A stretch of DNA of 34,669 nt from an uncultured Prevotella sp. Its GTDB lineage: Bacteria; Bacteroidota; Bacteroidia; Bacteroidales; Bacteroidaceae. The translations under genes were made by a program, and so were the position numbers. The stretch is from the NCBI GenBank assembly GCA_900314935.1, contig OMXE01000025.1, positions 1 to 34,669 of the forward strand, given 5' to 3'. Shown here in pieces: positions 15,372 through 24,900 of the stretch (within the stretch, counting starts at the first letter, position 1; every line of letters begins with the position of its first letter). A model generated the notes under the pieces. It saw nothing but the letters and a program-made list of their open reading frames with translations. It had not been told where the DNA came from and searched no databases.

Positions 15372-16451
15372 TTATTTTGCCTTTATCACTTCGTTGATGC
15401 GCTTCTGGAATGCCTCCGAGAGAGCGGGAATATGATGACTTCGTTCAAAATCAAGAAGGTTCCTGTAGGTCATCTTTATCTTGTTTTCCTTTTTCTTCTG
15501 TTTCAGCTCGGCCTTGGTGACATAGGCACGATCGGTGGTAAACACCTGTAAGAAAATATTCACATGATAACCACTTTTGCCGCTGTCGTAGCTTGTGGCA
15601 GACTGTGACATGACATAGTCCTCGGGCGAGTAGTTGCCTTCATCGTCGATGCTGTAAACGATGAAGTCCTGGTCCTTCCTGTTCTTTTTTTCTTCATCAC
15701 GCTTCTCGGCCTTGGCCTTCTTCTTGTCGGTACCTATGGTCTGAATCAGGTGGTTCTTCAGCTTATGTGCCTCAAACGTATAGCGGCGCTCACCTTGCTT
15801 GTCGGTAACCATTCCCACGGTACCGTACTTATCAGTGATAAGCTGCTTACCAGGACCGTTGGGGGTGATTTTAAGACCTATGGCCTTGTATTGTTTTTTC
15901 AATCGATTCTCCACCTTTTCGGTACTCAGACCTGCCAAACGCTTGATATACTTGCCCAAAACGGTATTGAGCATGGTCTTGAAGATGCCCGTGTTACACG
16001 CCGAGAGATGCTCCTCATCGCTGGAGGTCTTCAAGGTCTTGTTATCGTAGGAATTGTTGAGGAATCCCGTACGATAGTAGCAGATGGGGGTTTCGGGGTC
16101 GTCGTCCACATATAGGATACGGTAGTAGGTCTGCACATACGTCAGCGGCTTCTTGGTAACAGTAAGCTCTGGCAGATCGAAGTCGGCATCGTCGAGGGCT
16201 ACAACTCCCCCCTGCCCCACTTTCACCTTCTTGGGCTGATAAGCCACATGGGTAATTGACACGATATCGGCTCCTTTCAAGTCGGCTAAGGTGCCCTCAA
16301 GATCGGTAGTTCCGATAAAATCACCATTCTCACTAATAATGGAAGCGTAGGGAACAGGCTGTCCTGCCTTGTCCACCACTCTCAGTTTCTGTGCTGACAC
16401 AGAGGCTGCCATCATAAGCAGCAGCATAAGAATATAGTTTCTATAGTTCAT
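15372..16451 (-). CDS. Exported protein with carboxypeptidase-regulatory-like N-terminal domain
   Basis: 359 residues from the ATG at 16451. This start is chosen because it gives a clean signal peptide (about 1-20, AASVSA-QK); the open frame runs on upstream to 16619 but crosses the promoter. Residues 22-100 form a CarboxypepD_reg-like beta sandwich (KLRVVDKAGQPVPYASI ... GTTDLEGT ... ISITHVAYQPKK), a module common in Bacteroidetes envelope proteins. The rest (about 105-359) is of unknown family and contains a highly charged Lys/Glu stretch near 255-275. There is no TonB-dependent barrel, so this is not a SusC-type receptor. It is the first gene of a two-gene operon with the patatin-barrel protein, which suggests a shared envelope task. 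Function otherwise unknown. Confidence 0.75.
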   Translation of the reverse strand: MNYRNYILMLLLMMAASVSAQKLRVVDKAGQPVPYASIISENGDFIGTTDLEGTLADLKGADIVSITHVAYQPKKVKVGQGGVVALDDADFDLPELTVTKKPLTYVQTYYRILYVDDDPETPICYYRTGFLNNSYDNKTLKTSSDEEHLSACNTGIFKTMLNTVLGKYIKRLAGLSTEKVENRLKKQYKAIGLKITPNGPGKQLITDKYGTVGMVTDKQGERRYTFEAHKLKNHLIQTIGTDKKKAKAEKRDEEKKNRKDQDFIVYSIDDEGNYSPEDYVMSQSATSYDSGKSGYHVNIFLQVFTTDRAYVTKAELKQKKKENKIKMTYRNLLDFERSHHIPALSEAFQKRINEVIKAK

Positions 16452-16470
16452 AGTTTGTTGTATTTGACTA

Positions 16471-16478
16471 CAAAGATA
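16471..16478 (-). promoter_or_regulatory. -7 element for the exported-protein/patatin operon
   Basis: On the minus strand this reads TATCTTTG, a full TAnnTTTG match, about 20 bases upstream of the ATG at 16451. No perfect TTTG sits at the -33 position. The short leader is typical of Bacteroidales genes and supports the chosen start. Confidence 0.6.
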
Positions 16479-16547
16479 TACAAAATTTGAATAGTTGCAC
16501 CTTTTTTTCGGATAAAAGTAATCATATCGAACAAATTTTGCCTTTTC

Positions 16548-16585
16548 TGCGACAAAAAAAGCGGGCATGATCCTCTTTTGTCGCA
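16548..16585. repeat. Inverted repeat TGCGACAAAA-N18-TTTTGTCGCA
   Basis: Perfect 10-base arms at 16548-16557 and 16576-16585 are separated by 18 bases. The right arm is part of the 13-mer TTTGTCGCAATAA (16577-16589), which recurs exactly at 16767-16779, overlapping the -7 element and start region of the peptide operon. Three copies of one motif in a divergent promoter region suggest a regulator-binding site; this is inferred. Confidence 0.5.
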
Positions 16586-16762
16586 ATAACCTTCCTTCTG
16601 TCGTAACTACTGAGTACAATAATCACACAAATGCATGGCTTATACTCAGAACCATCGTAACTTTGCATTCAGAAAACAACAATTGTAATCATAAGAATAA
16701 TGAAAAAGAAATTGATTAATATTTTTTAAGAATGTTATAATATGTGTAAAAGATTATTTTCG

Positions 16763-16770
16763 TATCTTTG
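16763..16770 (+). promoter_or_regulatory. -7 element for the peptide/giant-protein operon
   Basis: TATCTTTG matches TAnnTTTG and would start transcription near 16777, leaving a leader of about 45 bases before the peptide ATG at 16822. No TTTG lies 19-21 bases upstream. It overlaps the second copy of the TTTGTCGCAATAA 13-mer. Confidence 0.6.
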
Positions 16771-16821
16771 TCGCAATAATGACATAACATTGTTTAACTC
16801 AGTAGTTTATTGATTTGCCCT

Positions 16822-16965
16822 ATGAATATGAAGAGGAAAGAATACATAAAACCCTGCATGAAGATTCTTTTTGCGCACAGTGAGCATCAATTGCTTGCTG
16901 CCAGTACCAGTGAAAGTAAGATGATGCCTTTCAATCCGTATGACGGTACAGATGATGCTTATTAA
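16822..16965 (+). CDS. 47-residue peptide, K-x-Y-x-x-P / L-L-x-x-S family
   Basis: A 47-codon frame from ATG 16822 (an alternative in-frame ATG lies at 16828) to TAA 16965, ending 12 bases before the 1654-residue protein gene. Its start reads MNMKRKEYIKPCMKILF, then H-S-E-H-Q-L-L-A-A-S at 19-28, then a polar tail ending DGTDDAY. It aligns without gaps to the 43-residue peptide at 4530-4661, with nine identities over 23 positions. Homology between two independent loci, a promoter at a suitable distance and tight spacing to the next gene all support expression. There is no signal peptide and no transmembrane helix. It could be a cytoplasmic regulator, a leader controlling the downstream genes, or a secreted peptide matured after the L-L-A-A-S region. 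None of these can be decided here. Confidence 0.7.
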   Translation: MNMKRKEYIKPCMKILFAHSEHQLLAASTSESKMMPFNPYDGTDDAY

Positions 16966-16977
16966 AAGAGTAATACC

Positions 16978-19900
16978 ATGAGGAGATTCATACTAAACAG
17001 TTTGCTTTTTGTGCTGGGCGTGATGACGGCCTGGGCACAAAAACCCGACTTCGACCTATACTTCGCCAATAACGTAACAGAGGTGGCGGACTTCGATGAG
17101 ATCAAGTCGCCGAACTCCGGACTACGTTGGACAAAGGTACAGACGGCCGAGGGGGATATGTCGGGTAACTATGTCGAGGTGGACAACATCATCAACATGC
17201 TGAGTTCGACCCGTAAGAAATGGCTGGCCGACCTGCAGCAGTTCTGGACCATGCGCGATCACTCGTTGCTGTGCTTCCGCATTGACGGACACGGCGACAC
17301 ATCGAGCGCCTATGAGGTGTCACTCGACAACGGTAGCGGGAAGAAGCTCACACAGACCGTCAGTGATTACTTCTTTGTGAACCTTCCCTTACAGGAGGAT
17401 CCCTATGAGGTTACTGTGCATCGCGTAGGTGAGCCGGAAAAGCGCTATCGATTCCGTTACTTCATCAAGGGATGGAACAACGATAACCTCTATATCTTCC
17501 AGCTTGACCAGAAACGACAGGCCGAGAACTTGTCCTACTCGCTGGAGTGCGTGACAGGCAGCATGAACGAGGAAGGTGTCATTGAACGCGATACCACACG
17601 CTTGGAGTTGCAGTCAACCTCGTTCCAGAGCTTCTATGTGCCCGAGGGTAAGGATCTGCTCGATGTGATCTTTGTGAACAAAGGTAACAAGCTACGTATC
17701 AACAAGAAGAAGCTACATCCGGGTATCGACCTGAACGACCGGTTCAAGTATATGGAGCTGTCGGATAATTTCTATCTCGACAAGCATGAGAACCGCGAAT
17801 TCATGAATTTCAACTGGCTGGGATCTGGCTTGTTTGAGAAATACGACACCCTCTACCTCTCCCTGTGGAACGACCGCTGTCGTCAGCTGACAAGCGGACA
17901 ATTCCATGTGGAGAGCGTGGATGAGAGAGGACTGCCCACGGGAAATACAGCCGTGCGCTATATCGGTTACGACAAGAAACTGGGCGCCCACAAGATCCTG
18001 ACAATGGGCGATCCTGCCTATATCGAGATTATCGTCAACGGCTACCTGCCCGTTGTGTATAAATATGCCGGACCTGCCGACCCAGAGACGGGTATCGTCA
18101 GTGAGGAACGCTGTGCCGTTGACCTCACGCTGACATCAGGAACAGTGAACAAAAGAGGACTGACATTCAGTAGTCAACGCTTCCTGAACCTGAACGATGA
18201 GAAAACAATCATCGTCAGGGGCGGCAAGGATCATGTGCTGTGTTCCATCGATGAGATTGATCTCTCTGCATGGATACCTGCCGATACTGTGCATTATGCG
18301 GAAGACTGCGGGCAGAACTATCCCAAGTTGCTGAACAACACGCCGATAGAGCGATATGCCAAGTTACAGCTGACCTTCTCAAAGCCCAAGGGTGAAGCTA
18401 CCGACAACTGTAGGCTGACTGCCACCGACATCAACACCCACTCCGTCTATGAGGTCACCGACAAGGAACAGACCACACTCAGCGCGAGTGTTTACAGGTC
18501 GTTTACCTACGATTATGTCTATGTTGACTTCAACCTGGTGGGCGTCGTACCACTGAAATCCTTCTGTGAGCTGGAGCTGACTGCCGGCAACTATACATAT
18601 TCTCAATTCCCCCGTCTGCACAACTTTGTGTTCGACCGTAGTCAAGGTCGTAAGGACACCGAGAAGGAGATCGATGACAAATACGTTACCGACAACGAAG
18701 ATAACGTCAACGACGTTAGTGGTCAAAGCGGTTTCGACTTAAAGATTGCACCCGACTTCAAGTTCTCTTTCAAGCCTGTTACGGTGAAGACATCCTTCGG
18801 TTATGACTTCCGTAAGAGTCTTTGGGACCTGAAGGTGAACATCGTCTACAACGGTGGTGAACGTGAGCTGACCGATGAGGATAAAGCCGCTCGCAATGAG
18901 CTGAAGGCCGCGGAGGATTATGAATACTCCGAACTGGCAAAGGATGAGGTCAGTGTGCGCCCCGTGGGCAGCGACAAAGGTCTTGATGGCTGGATATACG
19001 AAGACATCGATGATATCTTCGATATGTCGAGCAAGCGTGTGGGAAAGGGATGGTTCGGTGGGGCTACCTTCAACTTCAAGATGCCAACCACCGACTTCTC
19101 CCGTTTCCAGATTGCCAAAGCATCTGGTCAGATAGGCTATAACATCGGTCTCTTCTGGGGTAAGGTGGGTAAAGACCCGAAGTACGGCAAGCTCGCGAAG
19201 ATTCTCGAAGATTTCAAAAACTATGTCTCGTTGACAGCCTTTGCCCAGGCTTCCCTGCAGACTGACTTTGGTATCAAGTCTTATATCGACGGGGTATCGG
19301 AGTCAATGTCGGGTACCAATATGGGGTATTTCGCTCATTTTAGCGGCAAGGTATCTGCTGGAGCTTCGCTCGACCTCTTTACACCTAAGACCATTAAGGT
19401 GTTTGGTCATAAATTCAACCTTTCTTCATGGGTGAATTTCCATGCGGGTCTGCGCTTCGGTGCTAAGGTCGGTGTGCAATTCGGTATCGAAGGACCGTTT
19501 GCTGAGTATTGGCCAGGGGTCGGTTTCCGCTCCATCCTGCTCGTTGTGGGTCAGGCGCATGCTCATCTGAAGACGCCTTTCTTCAGTTGGTCAGGAAGCG
19601 GACAGGTGCATTTCGGATTTGAGGATTTGAAGCCCAACGATCCTACCAATCCCTTCCACAGAGAATTCCCATATTGGTTAAAGAATAATAAGGTAAGAGA
19701 GATGGCCAGGGCATACCGTCCGTTGAGGGCTCCTGAGAGCAGTGAGGAAATCGGTGAACCGCTGGTTACCAATGTGGCCTTGGACGCCAATCCGCACTAT
19801 CTTGACGATAATCATGTGGTATATAACGACTTGCGTAACGCTGCCGACTATAACGACGACCGCGTGGCGTTGATCAACACCAGCAACAACACTACCGAGA

Positions 19901-21942
19901 CTATCTCCACCGAGGGCATGACAGCCAGCAGACACATGCGCTCAAAGCGTGGCGAACATGAGATCGTGGTGTTTGAACAGATTGCCAAGAAGGTGAACGA
20001 CGAGGATATCGACAAGGATCATCTGCTTACAAGTAGTAACAACCTGCAGCTGCACTCGGTGATCAAGGCTGCTGTACGCAATGGTAACGGGGCATGGAAG
20101 ATGACTGATGTGACCACCGATGACGGAATGGCCGACCTGAAGCCTGTTGTCACCATTCAAGAGGACGGCAAGGCAGCTTGTATCTACCAGCACGGACATT
20201 TCATTCCTGTTGACGAAACGGTTTCGATGGACTCCATCATGAACGTCGCCTTTGAAGGTCAGCTCATGCTGCGTACCTTCAGCAACGGGAAATGGAGCGC
20301 TCCAACTCCACTCTATTTCAATCTCGATCTTGATCATACGATCATGCACTACGACCTGCTCATGCGTAACGACAGCGTTCTCGTGGCTGCTAACCTGCTG
20401 GCCAACGACCAGGATTTCTCCGTTACTCGCTACGCCTCGAAATACATTGGTTCGAATGAGGTGAACTATGTGGATGATAATATCTTGGCCAAGCACTTCA
20501 TGATGCACCGCGTAGGTAACAATGCCGTTATCGCCATGCTCTATGAGAAAACCGACTCGATCAGTGAGATTTACGTGAAGACATTGGCCATGAGCGGACA
20601 AGGAGACGGACGACAGGGAGCCGACTTGGGCGTTGGTACTCGTATGCCGAATAAGGTGAAGATTGTGTGCGACCGCAATGCTGTGAATCTCAGCGACTTT
20701 GCCCTGTTGTGGACGGAAGCAGGTAGTGTCTATCGTAATGAGGACGGCAGCAAACGTAGCTTCTCTGATATCCGCACGCTGCTGAATGCTTCCCGCATCC
20801 ATCTCGGTAACACACTCCAGCTCTCTGAACCTATCACACTGGGCTGCGAGCGAGATAGTCTGATGATGACCGACTTCGACGGTTTCCTCGATGACAGTCA
20901 TATCAGCGTGGTCTATACACTGGCCGACATCGAAGGTTCTTCTGGTGTTATCATGACCAACAGCAAGGATTTCAGTAACAACTTCGAGGCGGAGGTGTCG
21001 TATGCCAAGAGCGCTCTCAAGGGTAGCAATAGCTTACCCATCAACGTGAGAATACGTAACACGGGTACATCGGCCATTCAGGCTGTGAACGTAACCATTA
21101 ACGGTAAGAACTTCGATATCCCTAATGCCTATGTGGCACCTCTGAAAGAGAGTAACTTCCCCATTCTGTATCCTATCGACGAGCACTTCGACGGCTACAT
21201 TACCAGTACGGTTGGGGTTGAATACAACAATATCTTTAAGGCTAAGCAGCATCCGCGCGTAAGAGGACTGAGCAATCAAAGGAGAGTGCTCCAGATGTCG
21301 CGAGCACGTGTCCTGCTGGCTGACGTAACATGTAATGTGGTGAACCGCAGCATTGAGAATGGCGTGAATACCTTTGTGGTGGAACTCATTGACCATGGTA
21401 AGATGCTCGATGATATGGGCGTGCTCGTGGGTATCTATGCCCATCCCAGCATTGCCGCTCCGCTGTCTGATGGGGCAGAGGTGGTTGTCAAGGGAAGTGA
21501 TTTCGTGCAGATGGGTAATGTGCGCAAGGCCTATGCCACCGTGTCTGTCGATGGTATCAAAGAACCATTGAAGGCATTCGTCAACATCCATGTGTTCGAT
21601 ACGAATCTTGAAGAAAGTGGTCTGGAGCGTTCACATATTGACAATCTCCATGGCGAGGAGAATCCCGTCTATGTTAGTCTCTTCCCGACCAGCGATCCTA
21701 CAAAGATTGAGCGCCCGACCGTTGATAACCCGACGAAGAACCTTCGGGTGAAGGTAACAGTAGTTGACAATGGTGTTAGTCTGAGTGGTTTGAAAAAGGG
21801 TGAGCGTGTACGTATCTTCAATCCTGATGGTATCCAAGTCTGCTCAAAGCAGGTTACGGATTCCACACTCTTCGTTCCGTTGCAGAATCATGCAGTCTAT
21901 CTGCTCAGCACCGGAGATGAGATGTTTAAGTTCAGATATTAA
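16978..21942 (+). CDS. Giant secreted multidomain surface protein
   Basis: 1654 residues with a signal peptide (1-20, TAWA-QKPDF). The N-terminal 600 residues are beta-rich without a recognised family. Residues about 600-690 are acidic and charged. About 690-880 is Gly/Phe/Trp/Tyr-rich with alternating hydrophobic strands (GWFGGATFNFKM ... AGLRFGAKVGVQFGIEG). About 925-1330 contains repeating strand units with DD-N-H-V-V-Y and A-L-I-N-like motifs, suggestive of a beta-propeller. About 1345-1420 resembles a CARDB-type adhesion domain (LPINVRIRNTGTSAIQAVNV). The last 50 residues (VRIFNPDGIQV ... VYLLSTGDEMFKFRY) fit a type A-like sorting domain of type IX secretion. It starts 12 bases after the 47-codon peptide gene and ends 12 bases before the 1492-residue gene, so all three are likely one operon. 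Function unknown; adhesion or a surface assembly is the best guess. Confidence 0.8.
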   Translation: MRRFILNSLLFVLGVMTAWAQKPDFDLYFANNVTEVADFDEIKSPNSGLRWTKVQTAEGDMSGNYVEVDNIINMLSSTRKKWLADLQQFWTMRDHSLLCFRIDGHGDTSSAYEVSLDNGSGKKLTQTVSDYFFVNLPLQEDPYEVTVHRVGEPEKRYRFRYFIKGWNNDNLYIFQLDQKRQAENLSYSLECVTGSMNEEGVIERDTTRLELQSTSFQSFYVPEGKDLLDVIFVNKGNKLRINKKKLHPGIDLNDRFKYMELSDNFYLDKHENREFMNFNWLGSGLFEKYDTLYLSLWNDRCRQLTSGQFHVESVDERGLPTGNTAVRYIGYDKKLGAHKILTMGDPAYIEIIVNGYLPVVYKYAGPADPETGIVSEERCAVDLTLTSGTVNKRGLTFSSQRFLNLNDEKTIIVRGGKDHVLCSIDEIDLSAWIPADTVHYAEDCGQNYPKLLNNTPIERYAKLQLTFSKPKGEATDNCRLTATDINTHSVYEVTDKEQTTLSASVYRSFTYDYVYVDFNLVGVVPLKSFCELELTAGNYTYSQFPRLHNFVFDRSQGRKDTEKEIDDKYVTDNEDNVNDVSGQSGFDLKIAPDFKFSFKPVTVKTSFGYDFRKSLWDLKVNIVYNGGERELTDEDKAARNELKAAEDYEYSELAKDEVSVRPVGSDKGLDGWIYEDIDDIFDMSSKRVGKGWFGGATFNFKMPTTDFSRFQIAKASGQIGYNIGLFWGKVGKDPKYGKLAKILEDFKNYVSLTAFAQASLQTDFGIKSYIDGVSESMSGTNMGYFAHFSGKVSAGASLDLFTPKTIKVFGHKFNLSSWVNFHAGLRFGAKVGVQFGIEGPFAEYWPGVGFRSILLVVGQAHAHLKTPFFSWSGSGQVHFGFEDLKPNDPTNPFHREFPYWLKNNKVREMARAYRPLRAPESSEEIGEPLVTNVALDANPHYLDDNHVVYNDLRNAADYNDDRVALINTSNNTTETISTEGMTASRHMRSKRGEHEIVVFEQIAKKVNDEDIDKDHLLTSSNNLQLHSVIKAAVRNGNGAWKMTDVTTDDGMADLKPVVTIQEDGKAACIYQHGHFIPVDETVSMDSIMNVAFEGQLMLRTFSNGKWSAPTPLYFNLDLDHTIMHYDLLMRNDSVLVAANLLANDQDFSVTRYASKYIGSNEVNYVDDNILAKHFMMHRVGNNAVIAMLYEKTDSISEIYVKTLAMSGQGDGRQGADLGVGTRMPNKVKIVCDRNAVNLSDFALLWTEAGSVYRNEDGSKRSFSDIRTLLNASRIHLGNTLQLSEPITLGCERDSLMMTDFDGFLDDSHISVVYTLADIEGSSGVIMTNSKDFSNNFEAEVSYAKSALKGSNSLPINVRIRNTGTSAIQAVNVTINGKNFDIPNAYVAPLKESNFPILYPIDEHFDGYITSTVGVEYNNIFKAKQHPRVRGLSNQRRVLQMSRARVLLADVTCNVVNRSIENGVNTFVVELIDHGKMLDDMGVLVGIYAHPSIAAPLSDGAEVVVKGSDFVQMGNVRKAYATVSVDGIKEPLKAFVNIHVFDTNLEESGLERSHIDNLHGEENPVYVSLFPTSDPTKIERPTVDNPTKNLRVKVTVVDNGVSLSGLKKGERVRIFNPDGIQVCSKQVTDSTLFVPLQNHAVYLLSTGDEMFKFRY

Positions 21943-21954
21943 AAAAGCAGACAT

Positions 21955-24900
21955 ATGAAAACGATTCGCAATAGTGTGTTATGCCTCTTATGGCTCCTTG
22001 CCCCATTGAGCGCTCTTGCTCTGCCGGCAGAGTTCAGCGATGTACCTACATGGTACGACTATCGTCAGCCCTATGATGGTAGCGGTACGTTTATGGAGCC
22101 TTATGAGATTAGCGAGCCAGAACATCTGGCACAGTTGGCGTATGAGGTGAACGAGGAAGGAAAACCGCATAAAGGAAAATTCTTCGTTCTTACTGCCGAC
22201 ATCAACCTGGACAAGACGGTGGATGGCAAGCGCGTACAGTGGATTCCTATCGGTTATCGCCATTATAGTTACGACAATAAATACCGTTTCCAGGGTGTAT
22301 TACTGGGAGCAGACACCAAAAGTATGCAGAACGGTGGATGGCGCTCAGAACTTAAACACTCGATATCGGGAATGTATATCAATACGATTGGTGATAATAA
22401 TGTGATGTACTATGGATTGTTCGGTCGTATGCATGGACTCGTCATGGGTGTGAAACTGAATAATATATCGATTGATGTGCGTCAGCCGAACAAAGACATT
22501 GCCATATATGTAGGCGGACTGTGCGGTTTGGTAGATGGTAATGATCTTCAATTTTCTTGTACAGAATATAACCGTGGACCTATGGAATTGATGTCAATGG
22601 GTGTAGGAGTGGACGGCTGTAGCGTACATGGCACAATAAAGGCGGAAGGAGATGGATCGAGTATCCATGTTGGTGGTGTTGCAGCTTATTTATACACAAA
22701 TGTTGGAGTAATACATACAACATCGCAAGTGAATATATCTGTCGACAAATGTTCGGTGGTTGGTGGTGTGGTGGCTTCGGGTGACGGTACCATTGTTGAC
22801 TGCGCCGCCGATGTGAATATCGACATAGGCTCATTATCTACAGATGGAGGAGCTGCTGGAGGTATCGTGGGATATCTCGCCGAAATGATGACAGTGAGAG
22901 CCTGTAGCAGTATGGGGTCGATAAGCATGACACAGGCAGCGAACATCTGTCTGGGTGGCATCGGTGGAAAGATGTGTTACGCTACACAGATAAGCGGTTG
23001 CGCAAGTACAATGTCGATCAAGGTGTCAACGGCAGGCTATATTGGTGGCATCGTGGGGTATATGATGCAGGGGAAAAACGTATCGGAACTCTATGCGAAG
23101 GTGGATTATTGCGCCTACGGCGGACATATCGATGCAGGGCGCTCCCTCAATGGTATAGGTGGCATTTGTGGTTGTTCAGAATGGGACAATGATATTCGAA
23201 TAGAAAACTGCTTGTTCACGGGAACGATTTCAAATACTGAAAAGGTAGCGGCCTTTGTAGGCGATTGTAAGAAACCGGAAGAGACAGTAGGTGGTTGTTA
23301 TTACGATAAGACAATGTTCAAAGGACATCTCTGCGGTAATGTGGACAGTCACAAGAGTATTTACGGATTGACTACAATCAAAATGTCATCGGGCGATACC
23401 CGTGACATGCCTTTCCTCCCCAATGATGAAACGGCGGATTACTGGTTCAGCTTTGCCAAAGGTTATTATCCCGCAGTGAGATGCAACAGTGAGTGGACAG
23501 AGTATTATAAACCATACAAAGATAACAATTCGAAATTTTTGGATAAAGAGTTCTCCATCCAGATGTTCGGCTACGAGAACATGTATCGCGAGAATACTGT
23601 GTATAAGACTGGCGCGTGGCTCTGTTCTGTTCCTGTGAACATTCCCAAGGGCGATCAGGCTTACGATCTGGTGACACAGGTGATTGGTCTGGAGAAGAAC
23701 ATGACGTGGAGCGAGGCAGAACGCGATGTGAGTCCGAACAGCAAGGTGACGTTCCAGAATGAGGATTGTATCCGTATCAGCAACGATACGGCATATGCTG
23801 TAACAGATGGTGCTTTCATGGCCACGTTCACCATGAAAATGGCTAAACCCGTTGAGGTATGGAACCGTCCGTTACCCCTCGGCGGAACCAAGCAACTGCA
23901 GTTTACATCCACTGTTGATCAGGTTTGGGATGGCAGCACTGCCACCGAGTTCGCCGCCGGTACTGGTAAAAAGGAAGATCCTTTTATCATCAAGAACGGT
24001 GCACAACTGGCATACGCAGTGAAGAACAACAAGGAGGGTCAATGGTTTAAGCAGATTTGCGATATCACATTGAATAAAGATTTGGTAAATAACGGTATCG
24101 CATTGCCTTCTAACAAATGGTTTACTGACATTACTTGGAAGGCACGTTACAATGGTGACAGTCATTATGTCAGAGGAGTCCAAATGCAACACGAGTCAGG
24201 ATTGTTCGGTAAAAATATTGAAGCCAATGCGGAAGTGACGAATCTGGGTGTGGTTGATTGCTATCTCATCAGTGAATCAGGTGCGTTTGCTTACCAGATG
24301 AATGGTAGGATTACCAATTGTATAGCGGAAGGTTTGGCTACACCAAACAACGCATCAGATAGAGAACACTACTATCTGGGTTATTGTGGTGGTTTCTGCG
24401 CTCTGATCGGTAATACGAATCCTGATGCTGTTATCGAAGACTGTGTGTCAGCAGTGGGATGCGATTATTTCATGATGGACTATACACCATTTGTGAGTTT
24501 GAGTGATAACAATCGTGGCACTGTACGCCATTGTCTCTTTGTCGTTCCCGTTGGTTCTGACGACGCCACTTTTAGTGGCACCCGCTCAAGTGCATCAGGA
24601 CACACCTACATACAAGACTGCTATTGGCTCAAAGGTTATGAACCGCTGAATACAGGTTATACGCTTGAAGAGATTTGCAATTATTTGACTCCTCGTAGTA
24701 ATTGGATCATAAACAAAGGCTATTTTCCCATGCTAAAGAGTTTTGCAAATAGTGATATGGGCAAACTATTGAGCGTGCCCTTTAGAACCGATGTCGATTA
24801 TGTCTTTGACACAGAGAACAATACGTCCTCGAACTACCTTTTGGGCTTTAGCAACCAGTTGCTGTTTGAACCTGGTTCTGCCAAATGGTCTACTAATACC

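Larger units (their letters stand above)
16452..16821. other. 370-base divergent regulatory region
   Basis: No gene was found here. The region separates the minus-strand exported-protein/patatin operon from the plus-strand small-peptide/giant-protein operon. It contains a -7 element for each direction, an inverted repeat at 16548-16585, and a repeated 13-mer. Another TAnnTTTG match (TAACTTTG, 16658-16665, plus strand) lacks a -33 partner. A nine-codon-scale ATG frame near 16700 is too short to support. Confidence 0.6.

Noticed and set aside
16452..16619. Upstream extension of the 15372-16451 gene to a start at 16619
   Set aside because: The extension crosses the -7 element and inverted repeat and would bury the signal peptide; the ATG at 16451 is better.
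16695..16730. Nine-codon frame MKKKLINIF as a leader peptide
   Set aside because: Too short, AT-rich, and upstream of the best -7 element for the operon, so probably not transcribed with it.
16822..16965. The 47-residue peptide as a RiPP precursor, with the radical SAM gene at 31252 as its maturase
   Set aside because: The radical SAM protein is of the COG0731 type, lies over 14 kb away and lacks a SPASM-like or peptide-recognition region; no linkage is visible.
19942..20901. A 319-codon open frame on the minus strand
   Set aside because: It lies wholly antisense to the 1654-residue gene and has no recognisable domain; an overlap artefact of the coding strand's codon use.
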